Shown here one piece after another: positions 48,300 to 58,619 of a stretch of DNA of 64,000 bases. Source of the stretch: Nilaparvata lugens (Eukaryota > Arthropoda > Insecta > Hemiptera > Delphacidae); contig NC_052511.1 in the NCBI RefSeq assembly GCF_014356525.2, positions 8,154,500 through 8,218,499 on the forward strand. Direction: 5' to 3'. The notes under the pieces are model-generated. The model saw only the letters and a program-made list of their open reading frames with translations, did not search any database and was not told the DNA's origin. Position 1 is the stretch's first letter. Every line of letters begins with the position of its first letter. A program made the translations under genes and the position numbers.

Positions 48300-48599
48300 G
48301 TAACTAAATATCATGTACTTTTTATCGAACTCGATATTTTCTTAGTCTCAAGTTTTGTAGATGATGATTTATGGATTATTACTTCACGATGTTAAAGTGA
48401 AAAGTCTTAGATCAAATTGAACTTGAACACATTCCTTTTCTTCTCAAAGTTGATTATCAATAACAATACATTTCAAACTCTCTTGTCCTAGAAATAGGCT
48501 TGAATTGAAATTTCAAAAAGTACCAATCAATTGAAGAGTTTGTGATAAAACCGAAAAGGTGGTTCACTACTTAAAAAAACAACATATTTTGTTAATAAC

Positions 48600-48695
48600 T
48601 TTGGTGTAATCGCAGCTTTAGGATATGTTTCTTGTTTGCCATAGGTCTCTTCAGACCTGGTAAAGGAAATGAAATAAATAAATCAATCAATCTTG
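48600..48695 (+). repeat. Retroelement 3' tail
   Basis: TTTGCCATAGGTCTCTTCAG to GAAATAAATAAATCAATCAA matches, in the opposite orientation, the sequence at 31125-31200. It is read as the 3' end of a non-LTR element with a short repeat tail. Confidence 0.6.
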
Positions 48696-48717
48696 TCTAA
48701 ATTTAGTGACAAACACT

Positions 48718-49441
48718 AAAGCCGTGTCCACACGGAACAAATTTTCGACAAACAAGTTTTTTGAAATAGTTCGGGCAAATTTTATTAGGTTTGACAAACA
48801 ATGTTTGCCCGTGGGCCAATGTTGACGCGTCACCAACAAAATATTTGTAAGTGGGGAGAACACAACGTTAGTAGACAGAAGGTTGATCACTCACAGGTGT
48901 AAGATTCAAAGTGGTGGGGGGAACGCCAGCGTGACGTCATGTGTAGTAAAAAAGTGATAGAATAACCACACTGAGCATACATTTTATTCACTGTATCTTC
49001 AAATACATCTTCTTTTAATCCCCTCAAGATTCACCTAGAATTGTAAAATTCTCCTTACTTATAGCGGAAGAATCACCGATTCTAATGATGTTGTTAAATA
49101 TTTACAGTTTATTCACTGTATCTTCAAATACATCGTCGTTCAATCCCCTCAAGATTGACCTAGAATTGTAAAATTCTCCTTACTTATAGCGGAAGAATCA
49201 CCGATTCTAATGATGTTGTTAAATATTTTAAGTTCATTCAATTTGTCTACTAACTTTGGGGAGAACAGGTTTTATGTTTTACAGCTGTCAGTACTGAAAA
49301 TGTTTTGGAAAAACAGTAATTTTTTGTTTGACAAACAATGATTGTCCAAACTTTTTGAAATGTTTGTCCCTGAGCTCCTCAACAAACATGTTTGCCGAAC
49401 ATGTATATCGAACATTTTTTGTTCAGTGTGGACACGGCTTT
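48718..49441. mobile_element. ~720-bp foldback element with an internal 127-bp duplication
   Basis: The ends AAAGCCGTGTCCACAC and GTGTGGACACGGCTTT are a perfect 16-bp inverted pair. Inside, TTTATTCACTGTATCTTCAA to GTTGTTAAATATTT is repeated in tandem at about 48979-49105 and 49106-49233. No transposase. Confidence 0.8.
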
Positions 49442-49633
49442 ACAAACATATCATTTTGAATTTAGGTAGATTGAAACTATGCCAATACAGTCTGAACTCA
49501 GATCGCTCAACATATTACCTAATTTTATATTCAACTACATGGGATTCATTTCAATTCTGTTCACATTTTGTGTTTGTCTAAATCTATAATGTAATTTATT
49601 AATAATTAACATGTGAAATTGTTGTGTTTCCAG

Positions 49634-49828
49634 TTCCTGTGGGCGCCCCAGAAGTGCAGGTGGAGTCTGAGAACCCGACGTCGCTGAGTGTGTCGTGGAC
49701 GCCGCTCAGTGACAAGCTGGCCCGCGGGCAGATATCAGAGTACAAAATACAGTGGCGTCGCAATGACCATCACTCCACCAACAATGTCGACACCGTTAAG
49801 GAGCATGTCACTCACTACTTGATAACAG
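49634..49828 (+). CDS. DCC/neogenin-family receptor, exon i (first half of FN3-2)
   Basis: The acceptor is GTGTTTCCAG and the donor ATAACAG|GTAACG, phase 1 on both sides. It encodes VPVGAPEVQVESENPTSLSV, SWTPLSDKLARGQISEYKIQW and ends YLITG. P-x-x-x-(8)-S-x-x-V-x-W and Y-K-I-x-W are the N-terminal half of an FN3 domain. Confidence 0.92.
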
Positions 49829-49883
49829 GTAACGGTCACTTCAACTTCAATACATTATTTGTTTGTTAATTATCAGGCTGTAA

Positions 49884-50563
49884 TCTATATATATAAAAGC
49901 GAAATGGCACTCACTCACTGACTGACTGACTCACTCACTCACTCACTCACTCGCAGAACTAAAAATCTACCGGACCAAAAACGTTCAAATTTGGTAGGTA
50001 TGTTCAGTTGGCCCTTTAGAGGCGCACTAAGAAATCTTTTGGCAATATTTTAACTCTAAGGGTGGTTTTTAAGGGTTTAAAGTTTGTCTTTTAGCATGTA
50101 TATTCTTTTTCATATTCTCTTAATTATAATTTATTGAAAAATGTCCATACCAAATGTTAATATAGAACTATAATCTAGAGAGAATACCTCTTCAAAACAG
50201 TTGTTTAAGTTGACTTTGACATTAAGTTGAGTTGACTTTGTTAGGTTGGCACCAAGTTGAAGATTGAAATGCATTTATCGCGGAAAAATTGATTGGGCAC
50301 TGCTACTTCAATCAGAGCTATTCCTGGGAATATTATATTACTAGCCGTTAGGCTCGCTTCGCTCGCCATATCCGTTTAGCCAGACGTTTAGTCTGAACCC
50401 CCGACTGGATCGTCCTAACATAATGATAAAAATGCTCAAATGAAAAATGCAGGCGAGCGAAGCGAGCCTGCTGATCTTATTCTTGGACGATCCAGTCGGG
50501 GGTCCAGGGGGCGGAGCCCTCTGGCTAGACGGATACGGCGAGCGAAGCGAGCCTGACGGCTAG
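49884..50563 (+). mobile_element. Helitron-like repeat, upstream of exon j
   Basis: Starts TCTATATATATAAAAGCGAA after AA, with (CACT)n/(GACT)n near the 5' end. It ends GCGAAGCGAGCCTGACGGCTAG followed by T. The TC...CTAG ends and the A/T flanks fit Helitrons. A GC-rich segment GGGGGTCCAGGGGGCGGAGCC lies near the 3' end. No replicase. A related copy lies inverted at 53199-54348. Confidence 0.5.
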
Positions 50564-51145
50564 TAATAATATATTAATACAAAAAATTTGTTGTCTTCAA
50601 TGCTAAGTAGTCGGGGATTAGATATGCTACTTATGATTCTAATTCAACGGTCATTCGTAAGCAGCTAGTATACATCGCTCCAATGATTGTAAACTGTATC
50701 CCAAACGAGATCATCGGTGAACCTATTAAGTTTGTTCCAATAAATATTAAAAACTGAATACTTCACTACTATTTCATCCATCTTAGTATTGTATGAGATC
50801 AATTTTTTTTTCAATTTTTAAAACTATTCATTATTGTCAGGATTAATTCAGGAAATTGATAGCATTTATTTTTAATATACTTTCCATTGTTTGCATAAAA
50901 AGATTCCATTTTAAATATTATTAGCTTAGGATTTAGAAACAATTAATAAGTCTCTACTCCTACTGGCGAACAAGTGTTTCACTTAGTTCTTCACCTCCAG
51001 CCGTATTTTACAGATAGTTGATATAGATATTATTTTACAATAATAATTATTGTTTTTCTAATTGTCACATCTTTATATTGTTTTTGGAGAAATAAATTGA
51101 ATTGAATTAATTCTGATCTCAAGGCGAAATAGTTGCACTTCAAAG
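50564..51145. other. Intronic sequence, no gene seen
   Basis: AT-rich sequence with a possible retroelement tail near 51085-51115 (AGAAATAAATTGAATTGAAT). Nothing else is recognised. Confidence 0.5.
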
Positions 51146-51475
51146 GAGAGACTTATTCACTCTTTTCTAAATCAGAGGCTTGTACACTGCTAGTTGTACC
51201 AAGAACTGCTGCTTCCTGCATAATTCTCATTTGCCAGTTTTTCAACGGCAGTTGTTCCATTGCTTGTCTCCATTCTTTTGTGACCAGTCCATTGGCAGTC
51301 ACAATAATAGGGATTATTACTACTTAATTCAATTTATACATGTCTTCCAGTTCAACTTACAGGATTTCTAATTTTATTTTTTCGGCAATGACACCTACAA
51401 AATTCTCAAGGGGCACTGCCAAATCAATAATTATGAAAGCCTCTTTATTCTTATCGTCAAACAAGACGATTTCTG
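51146..51475 (-). pseudogene. LINE fragment, RT C-terminal region
   Basis: The minus strand reads EWSEIVLFDDKNKEAFIIID, LAVPLENFVGVIAEKIKLEI, a stop, VELEDMYKLN, a stop, then VVIIPIIVTANGLVTKEWRQ and MQEAAVLGTTSSVQ. This is the carboxy-terminal pattern (I-D-x-A-x-P ... V-x-P-I-V-x-x-x-G) of a common insect LINE group. Two in-frame stops. The plus-strand ORFs at 51133-51371 are shadows of this relic. Confidence 0.75.
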
Positions 51476-51479
51476 ACCA

Positions 51480-51600
51480 TTCAGTCACTCAATCATCTAT
51501 ATATCTATGGATCTATCAATCTATGTATTCATTTATTTATCTATTTATTTACAAATGCATTTATTTATTTACTAATTTATTTGATTGATTTGTTTGTTGT
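51480..51600. repeat. (ATTT)n/(ATCT)n degenerate tetranucleotide repeat abutting exon j
   Basis: ATCTATATATCTATGGATCT and TTATTTATCTATTTATTTAC continue to the TTTGTTTGTTGTAG acceptor, so the exon j acceptor region is repeat-derived. Confidence 0.8.
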
Positions 51601-51602
51601 AG

Positions 51603-51784
51603 GTTTGCAGCCGGATACGGGCTACGAGGTGCGAGTGTTGGCGGCCACTGCGCAGGGTTGGCCCAATATGGCTGACGAGGCGTTGCCATGGCAACAGGTG
51701 CACACGCTGCCAGTAGAGCCCGACATGCACCTCCTACCTATGCCTGAGTTGCAGCTTACTGTCACCAATTCCACCACAATACTG
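51603..51784 (+). CDS. DCC/neogenin-family receptor, exon j (end of FN3-2, start of FN3-3)
   Basis: The acceptor is TTTGTTGTAG and the donor ATACTG|GTAAGT. It enters in phase 1 and leaves in phase 0. It encodes GLQPDTGYEVRVLAATAQGWP (the FN3 closing signature), QQVHTLPVEPDMHLLPMPEL and the opening of FN3-3 (LQLTVTNSTTIL). It is the last exon of this gene found in the window, so the remaining FN3, membrane and cytoplasmic exons should lie beyond 64 kb or in an unrecognised place. Confidence 0.9.
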
Positions 51785-51861
51785 GTAAGTGGTAAAAAAC
51801 ACTTTATTCCTTCATAATTACGTCTATTATCACCACCATACTGGTAATATCTATTATATTA

Positions 51862-51968
51862 GGCGAGGCGTTGCCATGGCAACAGGTGCATTAGCTGCCA
51901 GAAGAGCCTGACACATACCTCCTACCTATGCCTCAATTATTGCAGCTTACTGTCACAAATTGTCACTG
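51862..51968 (+). pseudogene. Degenerate copy 1 of exon j
   Basis: GGCGAGGCGTTGCCATGGCA and ACAGGTGCA, then CCTCCTACCTATGCCT, then TTGCAGCTTACTGTCACAAAT follow exon j in order with deletions and a frame loss. It starts about 80 bases after the exon j donor. Confidence 0.85.
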
Positions 51969-52083
51969 AATGTGCATTTTCGTTTATGCGTAAATTTCCG
52001 CAGTCGACGACGGAAATCATTGTTGACATTCATATTGTCCAAATTTCAAGAGTACTAAAACAGCTGATCAAATAACTTTTCAT

Positions 52084-52445
52084 TGACCGAACGAAGTGAG
52101 GTCTAAGGTTCAAGTCGACGGTTTGGCATTTCTCTTAATGTTTAAATGTTTATATGTTTATACGTTGCGCATTTACGGCGGAACGAGGTAATATATTTTC
52201 ATGAAATTTGACAGGTATGTTCCTTTTTAAATTGCGCGTCGACGTATATACAAGGTTTTTGGAGATTTTGCATTTTAAGGATAGTATAAAAGGAAAAAGG
52301 AGCCTCCTTCATACGCTAATATTAGAGTAAAAATCAGACTATAGAATTATTCATCATAAATCAGCTGACAAGTGATTACACAGATGTGTGGAGAAGCCAG
52401 TCTATTGCTTTATTTCTATAAGGTCTATAGTTTCAATCAAAGACA
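52084..52445. repeat. Interspersed repeat family 7, copy 2
   Basis: GACCGAACGAAGTGAGGTCT, CAAGTCGACGGTTTGGCATT and AGGAGCCTCCTTC match 21306-21660 and 55685-55930. The tail AATCAGCTGACAAGTGATTA recurs at 57057-57080. Confidence 0.8.
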
Positions 52446-52987
52446 TTAAAGAGGTATGCATCTGGGTATACACCAAAGTTATTAACAAAATGGTTATAAC
52501 TTAATCCTTATAGATTCTATTAGATTGAACGGAAGTTGATAAACACATATGTTCATCATGTGTATGATAAGTTATATTCAATCTAATATAATTTAAAAGG
52601 ATTGAGTTATTGACATTTTTTTAATAAATTTGGTCTAATCGCAGCTTTAAGGTCTTTGGTTTCAATATTTTGTTTTGCAGTCATGGTATTATTATGCGTG
52701 CCCATCAGTATCAGTACTCTCACATTCGATAAAACTAATTTAATAGGTGAATAAAAATAAACAAATCAACTAAATAATGCTGGAGAAATTATAATATTTT
52801 TCATTCTAAAAAATTAGTTTTCATCACATAGAAAGATCATCACGGAACTGGATGAATTATATCATATGAAATACAAATTCAAACGTGAACTGAGTTTGTT
52901 TACATTTAAAACAGTTGACATCTGGTACTAGTGGATGAGAATACTGCGTGAGGTTTACTGTTCACAAAACTACTAGTATCTATTATA

Positions 52988-53116
52988 TTAGGCGAGGCGT
53001 TGTCATGGCAACAGGTGCAGTAGGTACATTAGCTGCCAGTAGAGCCCGACACATACCTCCTACCTATGCCTCAATTATTGCAGCTTACTGTCACAAATGC
53101 TACCTCAATACTGGTA
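52988..53116 (+). pseudogene. Degenerate copy 2 of exon j
   Basis: GGCGAGGCGTTGTCATGGCA, CCAGTAGAGCCCGACA, CCTCCTACCTATGCCT, CAGCTTACTGTCACAAATGC and CTCAATACTG|GTAAAC match exon j through its donor. The order and the shared derived changes with copy 1 suggest copying of the copy. Confidence 0.85.
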
Positions 53117-53198
53117 AACAAGCACTTCAGTTGTCACTAGAGGTGCATTTTCGTTTATGCGTAAATTTCCGCAGTCGAAGCATTATTGACATTCATAT

Positions 53199-54348
53199 TA
53201 TCCAAATCTCGCTTCGCTCGCCATATCCGACTAGCCAGGGGGCTCCGCCCCCTGGACCCCCGACTGGATCGTCCAAAAATGAGATCAGCGGGCTCGCTTC
53301 GCTCGCCTGCATTTTCCATTTGGGCATGCTTCATTCCATCAGAAAGTCAAAGTACTGAGAAAACGCAGAAAAGCTGTGAAAAACGTTGGAAAAACGCTAA
53401 TTTTGGGCGAATCTTTGATGAAATATCAAAGTCATCTTATTACAAAATTTTTAGACCCTAGCTAAACCTATGTACCAAATTTGAACATTTTCTGTCTATT
53501 ACTTGATGAAAGAACTGAGAAAACGCAAAAACCGCTAATTTTGGGCGTATCTCTGGCGTTATTTCAAATTCCTTCTAACGTAACATTATTACACCCTAGC
53601 TGAGCTAAATTTGAACATTTTATGTTTATTTATTCTCGATAAATTTGAGAGAACGCTAAAAAAAACTATTGAAAAACGCAGATTTTGGGCATATCTTTGG
53701 CAATTTTTCCAAATCCATTCTTAGTACGCCTCTAAAGGGCCAACTGAACATACCTACCAAATTTGAAATTTTATGTCATATTTTTATCATATGTTAGGAC
53801 GATTCAGTCGGGGGTCCAGACTAAACGTCTGGCTAAACGGATATTGTGAGCGAAGCGAGCCTGACGGCTAGTAATATAATATAATATTCCCAGGAATAGC
53901 TCTGATTGAAGAAGCAGTGCCCAATCAATTTTTCCGCGATATATGCATTTCAATCTTCAACTTGGTGCCAACCTAACAAAGTCAACTCAACTTAATTCCA
54001 ACCCTTAAAATTATTAATTTAGTTACCAGTTAACAACTGTTTCGAAGAGGTACTCTCTCTAGATTATAGTTCTATATTATCAAATGGTATGGACATTTCA
54101 ATTATAATTATGAGATTGGAATAAGAAGAATATACATGCTGAAAGACGAACTTTAAACCCTTAAAAACCACCCTTAGAGTTAAAATTTTTCCAAATCCGT
54201 TCTTAGTGCGCCTCTAAAGGGCCAACTGAACATACCTACCAAATTTGAAAATGTTTGGTCCGGTAGATTTTTAGTTATGCGAGTGAGTGAGTGAGTCAGT
54301 CAGTCAGTCAGTGAGTGAGTGCCATTTCGCTTTTATATATTATATAGA
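53199..54348 (-). mobile_element. Helitron-like repeat, inverted and rearranged copy downstream of exon j
   Basis: Read on the minus strand it starts TCTATATAATATATAAAAGC, with CACT-type repeats, and shares ACCAAATTTGAACATTT-type and TCTAAAGGGCCAACTGAACA segments with 49884-50563. An internal CTAG end in the other orientation (about 53850-53872) shows nesting or rearrangement. GC-rich CCAGGGGGCTCCGCCCCCTGG at 53236 forms a near-perfect hairpin. Confidence 0.5.
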
Positions 54349-54670
54349 TTTCCGCAGTCGACGACGGCAAGCATTGTTGACATTCATATTGACCAAATTT
54401 CAGGAGTGCTAAAACAGCTGATCAAATAACTTTTCATCATTTGTGTATATTATTCAAGATTAAAAACATTTCTAATAATATCAACATATTGCCATTTGAA
54501 AGTATAAACTCAAGATACCCATTAAAACATAATTGAACATAATCTTTTAGGTTATTTAGACAAATTGAAATCTACCCAATCTGAGATCCTCACCCTGTCA
54601 TGGTCGACGACGGCATTTACGCACAAACGAAAATCCAGCTCAACTGGTGACACCAACACTCTATCTTTAT

Positions 54671-55011
54671 AGCCTAGTTTTCGCTAGTAGAGTTAGTAGT
54701 CGAGTAACTGGCATACTAACTCTACCGAGTTAACTCTACTCTACTTACTTTATCGAGTTGAGAATAGTACCGTAGGTAAAGTGTGTTGTCTAGTGAACAC
54801 AACTAACCTTAAAATGTCAATACTCTACTCTGACTCTACCAGCTCGAAACTGGAAGGCAAGTGGTAGAGTACTATCCCTCTGTGCTATCCCACTCTACTC
54901 TACAAAAAACTAGTACTCTACCATGAACGTTTTCATAGGGAGAGTTCACAAGATAGTTAGTACTTGCCCAGGGAACTCAACCACTAACTATACTAATGAA
55001 AACCAGGCTGA
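54671..55011. mobile_element. Foldback element (TAGCCTAGTTTTCGCTAGTA)
   Basis: The ends TAGCCTAGTTTTCGCTAGTA and ACTAATGAAAACCAGGCTGA are imperfectly inverted. Inside are mirrored ACTCTACC/GGTAGAGT-rich segments. No ORF. Confidence 0.55.
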
Positions 55012-55232
55012 TTGGAGGTTTTTCTGTTAATCTATTAGCGGCTTATAGACAGGGGGTGTAGAGCTGGCACTTACTTGCCTCTTCAACTTGCCGCTGACAA
55101 TCTCTGTCTAAATCCTGAATGGTAACTTGCCACTACATCGGCATGTAGAAACAAACCTGTTTCTCTTGCATGTAATGATGAATTGCGACCAGCTGACCAA
55201 TGGAAAATGCAATAATTAATGTAATCGTATCT

Positions 55233-55475
55233 TGAGCTGCGTACACATATTCGCGCTTCCAACCCGCACCGAGCACGCTCCTCCCTCGTACCGCCCTCGT
55301 ACCACCATCGAACCACAGTCGCACCGCCCACGCACCCATCATGAACGTTATGGAAGATGTTAGATCTTCTCGCGTTCCCCGGTTGAACCACTCTTGCTCC
55401 CCGGTCGATCATCAATTGCTCTGCTCGAGTGACGTTCGGTTGCGGAGCAGAGCGAAAGTCTGTACGCACCTTTAT
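55233..55475. mobile_element. GC-rich MITE related to family 3 ends
   Basis: Left GAGCTGCGTACACATATTCG and right CGAAAGTCTGTACGCACCTT are inverted-type ends. The interior GC-rich words (CATCATGAACGTTATGGAAG, GAGTGACGTTCGGTTGCGGA) recur at 56595-56825 and in part at 39640-39760. Minus-strand ORFs here are repeat translations. Confidence 0.65.
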
Positions 55476-55684
55476 ATAGCTTCCCGATTAAACCTCAACT
55501 CCTATTCACGGACAAGAGCTCCATGAAGCACTTTGTGAGCAGTAATTTTTATTCACATTATTATTTTTTATCATACATGATAGTACATTCCCTCAATAAA
55601 AGAAGAGTATGCTTTGTACAGTATTGATTATTGTTGCGTTGTTTTCGGAAGCAATTGATTATTTAAGTTTCATTATAGATTAAT

Positions 55685-55930
55685 TGACCGAGCGAAGTGA
55701 GGTCTAGGATTCAAGTCGACGGTTTGGCATTTCTCTTAATGTTTAAATGTTTATATGTTGCGCATTTACAGCGAAACGCGGTAATAGATTTTCATGAAAT
55801 TTGACAGGTATGTTCCTTTTTAATTGCGCGTCGACGTATAAACAAGGTTTTTTGGAAATTTTTAATTTCAAGGATAATATAAAAGGAAAAAGGAGCCTCC
55901 TTCCTACGCCAATATTAGAGTAAAACTCTG
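55685..55930. repeat. Interspersed repeat family 7, copy 3 (truncated)
   Basis: TTGACCGAGCGAAGTGAGGT, CAAGTCGACGGTTTGGCATT and GAAAAAGGAGCCTCCTTC match the other copies. It is truncated where repeat family 8 begins. Confidence 0.8.
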
Positions 55931-56817
55931 GTGTGGCGCACTCACACAACTTTCCTTGCCGTTATGAAAATTGATCAACTGACGCTAGTGTTCCCGCACA
56001 TCTAAATTAGTCTACTATTCGAAGATCTAAGCCAGCTGGTGACAGGACAATAACGCTGCAGACACATGAAGTCTGCTATCTGTTCATAGTGAATGATTTA
56101 ATAGAATCAACACTTGCCAACAGTTTGCAAATTAAATAATCTTATTTTCTCGAAGTTCGAGTTTATTTCCAATTTTAGGTGAAAATGTTACTCAACATTA
56201 ATTGAAGAGATTTTCAGGCCCAATCTTTTCTACTTTGAATTTTTTGTTCAAATTGTATCTGAAGCCTGATAATTGGGAATCTAAAATCAAACTTTGCATA
56301 GATGGGGCGGAGCTCCTGACATTTTTACAGATATGGGACTAGCGGAAGTTGATAGGTCTTATCAATGACTTTTTTAGGTATAAATTTGATCAAAATCGTT
56401 GGAGTCATTTTCGAGAAAATCGTGAAAACCCCCTGTTTTTGACAACATTTTCGCTATTTTAGCCGCCATCTTGAATTGAATTTGATCGAAATTGTTCGTG
56501 TCGGATCCTTATAGGGGAAGGACCTTAAGTTCCAAATTTCAAGTCATTCCGTTAATTGGGAGATGAGATATCGTGTACACAGACGCACATACACTCAAAA
56601 GCTGCGTAAACATATTCGTGCTTCCAACCCGCACCAAGCACGCTCCGCCCTCGTACCACCATCGAACCACAGTCGCACCGCCCACGCACCCATCATGAAC
56701 GTTACGGAAGATGTTAGAACTTCTCGCGTTCCCCGGTCGAACCACTGTTGCTCGCCGGTCGATCATCAATCGCTCTGCTGGAGTGACGTTCGGTTGCGGA
56801 GCAGAGCGACAGTCTGT

Positions 56818-56907
<90 letters not shown>

Positions 56908-57030
56908 CAATACACAAAAACCACTTTTTTGGACTCAGGGGACCTTGAAACGAATATAGGAATTGGGGTACCTTAATTTTTTCGGAAAGCAATACTTTCC
57001 TTACCTATGGTAATAGGGCAAGGAAAGTAA
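55925..57030. repeat. Interspersed repeat family 8, inverted copy with nested MITE and (CA)n
   Basis: In opposite orientation to 42225-42725: AATTGGGAGATGAGATATCG, then (CA)n, then GACTCAGGGGACCTTGAAAC and CTTTCCTTACCTATGGTAAT. The GC-rich MITE (56595-56825) sits inside, at the point where the (CA)n tract begins. Confidence 0.75.
56823..56903. repeat. (CA)n microsatellite, ~40 units
   Basis: Uninterrupted CA dinucleotides from CGCGCGCACACA to ACACAGACC. The Cys/Val-rich and His/Thr-rich ORFs across it are microsatellite translations. Confidence 0.95.
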
Positions 57031-57349
57031 AAATCAGACTATAGAATTATTCATCATAAATCAGCTGACAAGTGATTACACAGATGTGTGGAGAAGCCAG
57101 TCTATTGCTGTATTTCCATAAGGTCTATAGTTTCAATCAGGTACTTGTGTAAGAGAATACTGCGTGAGGTCTACTGTTCACAGAACTACTAGTAGCTGCT
57201 TTTAATTCATTGCTGTTGAATAGTGATAATATTAATTATAATGTAATACATTTTTGTTTTTGGAATATTTTCATTTTGTATTTCGCTGCTTTCCAATGTA
57301 GCCTATAAATTATTTGATGTGTACCTTCTTCCTCCTTGCCTTTTTCCCA

Positions 57350-57885
57350 TTATTTGGGGTCGGCTCTCCTTGATCTCAGTCTCCAGTTCGAACGATCCTG
57401 GGTCGTCTGATTTGTCAGGTCCAACTGCTTCATATTTCTATGAACTAAACCTAGCCATGTGAGACGGGGTCTGCCTCTGCCCCTCGGCTGTGTCTCCATA
57501 TCAATTACCTTCCTTGTCATGTGATTGGGTGAACGTCTATTTACATGTCCATACCAGCGCAACCTTCCTTCCATTATCTTCTCATAGACTGGTGCCACCC
57601 GGAAACTGCCCCGAACATGTGTGTTCCGAATGTGGTCCAGTCTAGTCACACCCCCTGCCCATCTCAGCATTTTCATTTCAGCGGAATGGAGTCTATCTTC
57701 TTGCTGTTTTTTCAGGGGCCAACACTCACTTCCATATAGCATTGCTGGTCGCACTGCAGCTTTATACACTTTTCCCTTAATGGGCACAGGCATTCTTTTG
57801 TCGCAAAGTACCCCAGTTAGCTCTCTCCATTTAATCCAACCTGTGTTTATTCGGCTTGAGATGTCAGCATCTATGCATCCATCAT
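57350..57885 (-). pseudogene. RTE-like LINE polyprotein C-terminus (downstream part of a split copy)
   Basis: The minus strand continues GCIDADISSRINTGWIKWRE, KGKVYKAAVRPAMLYGSECW, MKMLRWAGGVTRLDHIRN, EGRLRWYGHVNRRSPN and GRGRPRLTWLG to a stop at 57350. These are classic motifs of endonuclease-reverse-transcriptase LINEs (RTE-like). No stops or shifts are seen in this part. Its upstream continuation is at 63889-64000, on the other side of the 6-kb element. On the minus strand the 3' end carries the GGAAGAAGG-type tail at about 57325-57345. Confidence 0.9.
57880..57885. other. Target-site duplication, left copy (CATCAT)
   Basis: CATCAT immediately precedes the left terminus AGTAGTATAAAAAGG. 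The identical hexamer follows the right terminus at 63889-63894. Confidence 0.93.
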
Positions 57886-57896
57886 AGTAGTATAAA

Positions 57897-57936
57897 AAGG
57901 GCGACTCTGGTGCACAAGTGCACCAGAGTCGCCCTT
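57897..57936. repeat. Terminal palindrome, left
   Basis: Perfect 19-base arms (AAGGGCGACTCTGGTGCAC and its complement) separated by AA, 11 bases from the element tip. It could fold as a hairpin in single-stranded DNA. The mirror copy is at 63838-63877. Confidence 0.95.
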
Positions 57937-57939
57937 CAC

Positions 57940-58240
57940 CACAAGGTCATCCAGGTCAACCACCCTAACCTCAAGGTCATCTAGGTCAACCACACCCACC
58001 TCAAGGTCATCTAGGTCAACCACCCTAACCTCAAGGTCATCTAGGTCAACCACACCTACCTCAAGGTCATCCAGGTCAACCACCCTAACCTCAAGGTCAT
58101 CTAGGTCAACCACACCCACCTCAAGGTCATCTAGGTCAACCACACCTACCTCAAGGTCATCCAGGTCAACCACACCCACCTCAAGGTCATCTAGGTCAAC
58201 CAGACCTACCTCAAGGTCATCCAGGTCAACCACTCTAACC
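57940..58240. repeat. 30-bp minisatellite, left, ten units
   Basis: Units such as CTCAAGGTCATCTAGGTCAA plus CCACACCCAC, with two or three alternating variants. Read on the minus strand the array is open (VDLDDLEVGV per unit), but the frame runs through the element tip and has no start context, so it is not called a gene. Confidence 0.93.
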
Positions 58241-58488
58241 TCAAAAAAAAAAAAAAAATTAAAAAAAAAAAATAAAAAAAAAAAATTAAAAAATTAAAAA
58301 AAAAAATTAAAAAAAAAAAAAATAAAAAAAAAAATAAAAAAAAAAAAAAATTTCCCTACTGATCTTGAACTGCCCGCCGGTTGCCCCCGCCGGTCACCCA
58401 CCCGCCACTGGTCACCCCACCGGTCGCCCGGCCGCCGCCAGTCGGAAGAAGTATCATATTCTATATAATTTAAGTCTTTAAACATAAA

Positions 58489-58560
58489 TCCTCTATGGTG
58501 TAGTGGTTAGCAAGTCAGCTTTCTGAGTTGAAGGTTCTATGCTCGAATCCAAGGCGGTAA
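58489..58560 (+). ncRNA. tRNA-like Pol III unit, left TIR
   Basis: 72 bases with tRNA layout. The A box TGGTGTAGTGG (58496-58506) fits TRGYNNARNNG perfectly. The anticodon stem TCAGC/GTTGA is fully paired (one G-U) around loop TTTCTGA. The B box GCTCGAATC (58541-58549) has one mismatch to GWTCRANNC. The D arm pairs in part; the T stem and acceptor stem pair poorly, so it is unlikely to be a working tRNA. An internal Pol III promoter or a tRNA-derived module is more plausible. The mirror copy is at 62942-63013. Confidence 0.6.
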
Positions 58561-58619
58561 AGGTAAGTATTAAAGGTCAGTATCAACAGAACCAGAGGAT
58601 ATATTTTTTGTATGTAGTG

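Noticed and set aside
51133..51371. Two plus-strand ORFs upstream of exon j as an extra exon
   Set aside because: No FN3 or other domain and no splice sites in phase. The minus strand here is a LINE relic.
56539..56992. Cys/Val- and His/Thr-repeat ORFs
   Set aside because: They are (CA)n microsatellite translations.
57871..58233. Open frames of VDLDDLEV repeats in both TIRs (also 63451-63900) as a repetitive protein
   Set aside because: They arise from a 30-bp minisatellite whose length is a multiple of three. They have no start context, run through the element tip into unrelated flank, and differ in unit number between the ends.
58489..58560. A functional tRNA-Arg(UCU) gene
   Set aside because: The acceptor stem does not pair and the T stem has mismatches. 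Only the promoter boxes and the anticodon arm are tRNA-like, so it is called tRNA-like only.
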